DNA of 9,752 nucleotides, from NCBI GenBank assembly GCA_017445435.1, contig JAFSUE010000344.1, positions 1 to 9,752 of the forward strand. The letters are read 5' to 3'. The notes below the pieces were generated by a model that saw only the letters and a program-made list of their open reading frames with translations, was not told the origin of the DNA and did not search any database. Numbering within the stretch: the first letter of the stretch is position 1; the number at the start of each line of letters is the position of its first letter. The stretch is from Selenomonadaceae bacterium (lineage in GTDB: Bacteria > Bacillota > Negativicutes > Selenomonadales > Selenomonadaceae). Both the position numbers and the translations under genes were made by a program. Positions 6,789 to 9,752 of the stretch are shown here, in pieces.

Positions 6789-7325
6789 TTAGTCAATGCG
6801 CGTATCAAAATTTCCTACCGATTTAACGGCGTATAAAATTTTTTCGTCGCCAACTTCGTTATTTCTATCCATAAAAATTTCTGTGAAGTTTTTATCTGCG
6901 CGGAAAGTTGCATTGAAAACGCCGTCAAGCTTTTTAATTTCAGCGGCAATTTTATTTTGCTGAACTTCATCTGCGTTGACGTGCAAAACTTTGTAGTCAA
7001 GCCGTTCAATCTTGAAAATTACAGGGCGCGTACCGTCATTGCAGCAAGCTATCATCATATGTTCATCGTTCGTCCAATGCCGCATAATCGAGCCGCCTTG
7101 TAACGCGGTGTAAACGTAGCGGCTAAAACAATCCCAAGCCTCCGCGCAGTGAGCGCCTTTGCCCTGCGTCCAAAAAGTATCTTCGTCGCCGTAACGTTCA
7201 AAAAAATATTCCGCGCCGACTTCGTAGAATGGACACGCGCCAGACTTTGGATCAGCCAAAAATTTTTCTTGTAAGTCAGGAAAAACTTTTTTTTCAATGA
7301 CTGTCATTTTGCATTTATACTGCAT
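6789..7325 (-). CDS. TIGR04076-family protein with an HMA-like C-terminal extension
   Basis: A 178-residue cytosolic protein. The first ~105 residues match my recollection of the uncharacterised TIGR04076 family: start KCKMTVIEKK, a CPFYEVG block, a cysteine in GAHCAEAWD, and the end block MMIACCNDGTRPVIFKIERL with paired cysteines. Residues about 112-175 (KVLHVNADEV, KIAAEIKKLDGVFNATF, EIFMDRNNEVGDEKILYAVKSVGNF) have the beta-alpha-beta-beta-alpha-beta rhythm of a heavy-metal-associated domain but lack its CxxC metal site. That assignment is inference. AAGGAGG lies 8 bases before the ATG. It is the first gene of the operon with pheA (10-base gap) and the DAHP synthase. The link to aromatic synthesis is unexplained; the function is unknown. 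Confidence 0.88.
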   Translation of the reverse strand: MQYKCKMTVIEKKVFPDLQEKFLADPKSGACPFYEVGAEYFFERYGDEDTFWTQGKGAHCAEAWDCFSRYVYTALQGGSIMRHWTNDEHMMIACCNDGTRPVIFKIERLDYKVLHVNADEVQQNKIAAEIKKLDGVFNATFRADKNFTEIFMDRNNEVGDEKILYAVKSVGNFDTRID

Positions 7326-7385
7326 AAAAATTTCCTCCTTAAAATGTCACGAAGTTTATCATAAAGCATAAAATTTGACAAGTTT

Positions 7386-7416
7386 GTTATATTTTATAAG
7401 CCTATTAAAGCGTCAA
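7386..7416 (-). promoter_or_regulatory. Possible promoter of the TIGR04076-pheA-aroF operon
   Basis: The minus strand reads TTGACG (7411-7416) and, 19 bases on, TATAAC (7386-7391). The spacing is longer than ideal. Alternatives exist in the same AT-rich stretch, for example TTGTTT with TATAAA at 16 bases, so the exact boxes are uncertain although a promoter here is expected. Confidence 0.45.
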
Positions 7417-7446
7417 ACAATTTTCAATTAAAATTTTTTTCAGTTG

Positions 7447-7476
7447 TTGACAAGTGCAATGATTTTGTCTTATAAT
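7447..7476 (+). promoter_or_regulatory. Consensus promoter of tRNA-Asn
   Basis: TTGACA (7447-7452) and TATAAT (7471-7476) are both perfect matches to the sigma-70 consensus, with an 18-base spacer. The tRNA begins 16 bases after the -10 box, as expected for a short trimmed leader. Confidence 0.85.
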
Positions 7477-7491
7477 TCTGTCAAAATAAAT

Positions 7492-7567
7492 TCCTCGATA
7501 GCTCAGTCGGTAGAGCACCTGACTGTTAATCAGGGAGTCACTGGTTCGAGTCCAGTTCGGGGAGCCA
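7492..7567 (+). tRNA. tRNA-Asn (anticodon GTT)
   Basis: A complete 76-base cloverleaf. The acceptor stem is TCCTCGA with TCGGGGA (one T/G wobble), the D stem GCTC/GAGC, and the anticodon stem CCTGA/TCAGG with GTT at 7525-7527. The T arm is ACTGG TTCGAGT CCAGT, followed by the discriminator G and an encoded CCA. It closely resembles E. coli tRNA-Asn. It is transcribed alone, away from the operon to its left. No second copy of its 3' end occurs in the window to suggest an integration event. Confidence 0.98.
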
Positions 7568-7599
7568 TTTTGAAATTTCTTGTACGTGGAGTTTGCACG

Positions 7600-7628
7600 T
7601 TGACTTAAATAGACTTTAAGCGGACAAT
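7600..7628 (+). promoter_or_regulatory. Possible promoter upstream of the methyltransferase pair
   Basis: TTGACT (7600-7605), a 17-base spacer and GACAAT (7623-7628, four of six). A small inverted repeat ACGTG/CACGT (7584-7588 with 7596-7600) touches the -35 box and could be an operator. A transcript starting near 7635 would run about 80 bases into the terminator at 7688-7714 before reaching the methyltransferase gene. Confidence 0.5.
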
Positions 7629-7687
7629 TATTATCCTGCCATTTTGTAAGCGCAGACGTTTTGGAACGAAAAAATTTTGTCCGTCTC

Positions 7688-7714
7688 AAGACCTCGAAAC
7701 GTCGGGGTCTTTTT
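7688..7714 (+). terminator. Intrinsic terminator in the leader before the FkbM genes
   Basis: AAGACCTCGA (7688-7697) pairs with TCGGGGTCTT (7702-7711), 10 bp with one T/G wobble and the loop AACG, followed by more T. It ends about 30 bases before the methyltransferase ATG. It may simply end the tRNA transcript, or act as an attenuator: GACGTTT (7655-7661) can pair with AAACGTC (7697-7703), which overlaps the loop and the top of the stem. Confidence 0.8.
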
Positions 7715-7743
7715 AAATTTACGTGTCGAAAGGGGAACTTGTT

Positions 7744-8919
7744 ATGAAAGTTTTAATTTGCGATTACACTGGCAATTCCTCAAAGTGGATTGACGAATTT
7801 ATTATCAAAGAAAATCTTGAAGTTGTCGGAACAATTACTTCTGCGACGGATGAAAAGTTGGCGGATAAAAATTCATGGGAATATATTCTTGTTTTTGAAG
7901 ACGGTATGCAAAAATTTTTCTTGTCAACGATAGCACAGCCCGCGAAAATTCCTGAAAAGCGTATTATTTTTGCGTTGGATTGGAATAATTGGGCAATACA
8001 CCCTACAGCAGCACAAACTTTGCTGAATCAAATGGGGGGGGGTATAGTTCAACGTCTTTTGCACTTCAATATTGCACGTCATTTAAATTCATATATTGTT
8101 GCCAGTACAAAGGACGGTTTCCATTTTATTCACTCCGCCGAAAAAGCTGGGGATCTGTTAAGTAAGGTATATTTTACGCGCAAAAATTTTTCAGCTGATG
8201 AATTAGATTTGTTAAATCAACTGGCTAAAGAATTTTATAACGTTGACAATAGCGCTGGTTATTTTTTGGATATAGGCGCACACATCGGCACATCTGGAAT
8301 TTACTTCGTCAAAAAGTTTGCGCCAAATTTAAAACTTATTGCATTTGAACCCGACGCCGAAAATGTTAAATTTCTTCGCATAAATTTAATTCTCAACGAT
8401 ATGGAAGAAAGTACTGTCATCGAGCAATACGCCGTAGGAGCTACAGATAGCGAACAAATTTTGTACAAAGCTGGGTCAGGTGCTCATAGCTTTTTCAACT
8501 ATAGGAATGACGTTGAATCAAGCGAATCAATGAAAATTGCCTCATTAGATAGTTATCTTGCAAAAAATAATATTCGTCCTGAAGAAATTAAATATCTTTG
8601 GATTGACACCGAAGGTTTTGAAGCACAAGTTGTAGTTGGCGCAAAAAATTTGTTGGCAGAAAATCCTGCGCCACTTTACATGGAATTTAGCCCAACTTTT
8701 TGGAATAAATCGGGCTATTACGATAAAATGATGGAAATTCTTTTGCAACACTACGATAAATTTATTTTTATCGGCGAAACGCTAAAAAAAGGAACAAAGA
8801 CGTTGCAACCTATTGAAAAGTTATGGGAATTTAAAAATTCGACAATTAACAGAATGGGCGCTGCTAGTGAGGAATTGGTACGGGAAAATATTTTCTTAAT
8901 TAGGAGAAATTTAACATGA
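7744..8919 (+). CDS. FkbM-family methyltransferase with novel N-terminal domain, copy 1
   Basis: A 391-residue, probably cytosolic, SAM-dependent methyltransferase. Residues about 165-315 hold the FkbM (Methyltransf_21) core: SAM loop FLDIGAHIGTSG (174-185), acidic E202 in IAFEPDAENVKFLRINLILND, and IDTEGFEAQVVVGAKNLL (287-304). FkbM relatives O-methylate sugars or small molecules, often in glycan loci; the substrate here is unknown. Residues 1-95 form an extra domain (KVLICDYTGNS, WEYILVFE, KRIIFALDWNNW) with a Rossmann-like alternation, shared only with the next gene here. Between them is Met-Gly-Gly-Gly, encoded by nine G (8034-8042). The ATG at 7744 is chosen over the GTG at 7723: AAAGGGGA lies 8 bases upstream, and the paralogue starts at the same residue. 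The TGA overlaps the next ATG. Confidence 0.93.
   Translation: MKVLICDYTGNSSKWIDEFIIKENLEVVGTITSATDEKLADKNSWEYILVFEDGMQKFFLSTIAQPAKIPEKRIIFALDWNNWAIHPTAAQTLLNQMGGGIVQRLLHFNIARHLNSYIVASTKDGFHFIHSAEKAGDLLSKVYFTRKNFSADELDLLNQLAKEFYNVDNSAGYFLDIGAHIGTSGIYFVKKFAPNLKLIAFEPDAENVKFLRINLILNDMEESTVIEQYAVGATDSEQILYKAGSGAHSFFNYRNDVESSESMKIASLDSYLAKNNIRPEEIKYLWIDTEGFEAQVVVGAKNLLAENPAPLYMEFSPTFWNKSGYYDKMMEILLQHYDKFIFIGETLKKGTKTLQPIEKLWEFKNSTINRMGAASEELVRENIFLIRRNLT
8034..8042 (+). repeat. G9 homopolymer in FkbM copy 1
   Basis: Nine consecutive G begin with the third base of Met97 and encode Gly98-100. Loss of one G gives GTA TAG, an immediate stop. Gain of one G opens a frame that stops after about 40 codons. 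Either slip removes the whole methyltransferase domain, so the tract is a candidate phase-variation switch. Confidence 0.9.
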
Positions 8920-9752
8920 AAGTTTTAATTTGTGATTACACTGGCAATTCCGCGCAGTGGATTGACGAATTTATTATCAAAGAAAATGTTGAAATTGTCG
9001 GCACAATTACTCCTGCGACGGATAAAAATTTGCTAGCTGAAAAGTCTTCGTGGGAATATCTCCTCATCTTTGAACAGGGCAATAAAAAATTTTTTATGTC
9101 ATTGGCGCATTTTATGAACATTCCGCCGCAACGTGTAATTTTCGCGCTGGATTGGAACAGTTGGGCGGCACATCCTGCGGCAATGTATACCTTGCTGAAT
9201 CCACAAGGGGGGGGGCAGCTGGCGTATCGCATCTTGCATTTCAAAACTGCGCGGCAGTTTAATTACTTCACAAGTTGCACGACGGCAGATGGTCTTCATT
9301 ACGTCGCCACATCAAAGGATAATTACGTCATTAGACCAATGTATTTAAACAATAAAAACCATGCTGAACATGAAATGAAACTTTTTCAACTGTTGACAAA
9401 AATTTTTTACGGTATCGATGGTAGCGAAGGTTTATTTTTGGATTTAGGCGCAAATATCGGTACTACTGGAATTTACTTTACAAAAATTCTTGCGCCTAAT
9501 TTGAAACTTTTGGCGTTTGAACCTGATCCCGAAAACTTTAAACTTTTGCGTGCAAATTTAATTCTCAACGATATGGAAGAAAAAACTATCGCTGAAAATT
9601 ATGGACTCGGTGACGTTGAAAACGAAATGACAATGTACAGAGATATTTATAATCCTGGTCATAACGGAATTTTTTCTAATGATTCTGGCGTCGAAGCCGA
9701 AACAGTGAAAATAATTCCATTGGACAAATATTTTGCCGAAAAAAATATTTCC
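8916..9752 (+). CDS. FkbM-family methyltransferase copy 2 (3' end outside window)
   Basis: Open from the ATG at 8916 to the window end (279 codons, no stop). It is a paralogue of the preceding gene with the same N-terminal domain (MKVLICDYTGNSAQWIDEF, WEYLLIFE, FALDWNSWAAHP), a Gly98-100 junction coded by nine G, and the SAM loop FLDLGANIGTTG with AFEPDPENFKLLRANLILND. The missing C-terminus should hold the counterpart of copy 1's IDTEGFEAQVV block. Its ATG overlaps the TGA of copy 1 (ATGA), and AGGAGA lies 8 bases upstream inside copy 1, so translation is probably coupled. The first 108 bases match copy 1 at 100 positions, while the next part of the domain has diverged much further. This suggests a recent exchange or selection at the 5' end. 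More copies may follow beyond the window. Confidence 0.92.
   Translation, partial: MKVLICDYTGNSAQWIDEFIIKENVEIVGTITPATDKNLLAEKSSWEYLLIFEQGNKKFFMSLAHFMNIPPQRVIFALDWNSWAAHPAAMYTLLNPQGGGQLAYRILHFKTARQFNYFTSCTTADGLHYVATSKDNYVIRPMYLNNKNHAEHEMKLFQLLTKIFYGIDGSEGLFLDLGANIGTTGIYFTKILAPNLKLLAFEPDPENFKLLRANLILNDMEEKTIAENYGLGDVENEMTMYRDIYNPGHNGIFSNDSGVEAETVKIIPLDKYFAEKNIS
9207..9215 (+). repeat. G9 homopolymer in FkbM copy 2
   Basis: Nine G form three GGG codons for Gly98-100, aligned with the tract of copy 1 but displaced by one base in codon phase. Gain of one G leads to a stop after about 15 codons and loss of one G to a stop after about 45 codons. Both fall before the SAM-binding motif. Confidence 0.9.

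Noticed and set aside
6779..6808. Upstream TTG start for pheA
   Set aside because: It lies inside the preceding gene without a ribosome-binding site; the ATG at 6778 has one and matches the family N-terminus.
7492..7567. tRNA-Asn as an integration site for a mobile element
   Set aside because: The following genes look accessory, but no integrase and no repeat of the tRNA 3' end were found in the window.
7405..7689. Minus-strand 94-codon ORF across the tRNA
   Set aside because: It is the antisense translation of tRNA-Asn (the SPNWTRTSDSLIN-type peptide is a familiar artefact) with no ribosome-binding site.
7723..7743. Upstream GTG start for FkbM copy 1
   Set aside because: It would place the ribosome-binding site inside the coding region and add residues absent from the paralogue.
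8034..8042. Sequencing error or pseudogene at the G run
   Set aside because: Both paralogues stay in frame through their G runs and keep conserved residues on either side, so the nine-G state reads as functional here.
8936..9244. Minus-strand ORF opposite FkbM copy 2
   Set aside because: Composition is cysteine/proline-rich shadow sequence; the plus-strand frame has paralogue support across the whole stretch.

Overview
The window looks like the chromosome of an AT-rich, low-GC-Firmicute-type anaerobe. A Negativicutes/Selenomonadaceae-like host is my best guess. It rests on the company of a fused mannitol PTS permease, a type I-beta DAHP synthase, a small RTX-like GGxG protein and FkbM methyltransferases with an extra N-terminal domain. 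This is inference from gene content only; no marker gene is present.

Layout. (1) Positions 1-3504 hold the minus-strand mannitol operon: promoter at 3476-3504, mtlA (fused EIICBA), then mtlD, closing with a hairpin terminator at 10-47. MtlA imports and phosphorylates mannitol; MtlD oxidises mannitol-1-phosphate to fructose-6-phosphate. A small plus-strand membrane-protein gene with Asn-Asn-Asn-Glu repeats sits antisense between the two. (2) Positions 3505-3957 are non-coding, AT-rich and full of short direct and inverted repeats, ending in a bidirectional terminator. (3) Positions 3958-4803 hold a minus-strand RTX-like gene with its own near-consensus promoter. (4) Positions 4845-7325 hold a minus-strand operon: a TIGR04076-family protein with a possible HMA-like tail, pheA (prephenate dehydratase) and aroF-type DAHP synthase. 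The last two are the phenylalanine branch and the entry step of aromatic amino-acid synthesis. (5) Positions 7447-7567 hold tRNA-Asn(GTT) with a consensus promoter. (6) From 7600 to the end there is a plus-strand promoter/terminator leader and then two tandem, translationally coupled FkbM-family methyltransferase paralogues; the second runs off the window.

The most notable signal is in the last region. Both methyltransferase genes carry a run of exactly nine G at the same alignment position, just after an N-terminal domain of unknown function, and a one-base slip truncates either protein before its catalytic domain. This is the sequence layout of a phase-variable surface-modification locus. 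Their first ~108 bases are also about 93% identical, which favours recombination between copies.

A second theme is short repeats at gene ends. Heptads of CTACTNA abut the mtlD stop, and ATTACGCATT-type repeats lie at the ends of mtlA, the small ORF and pheA, in two cases supplying the last codons of the gene.
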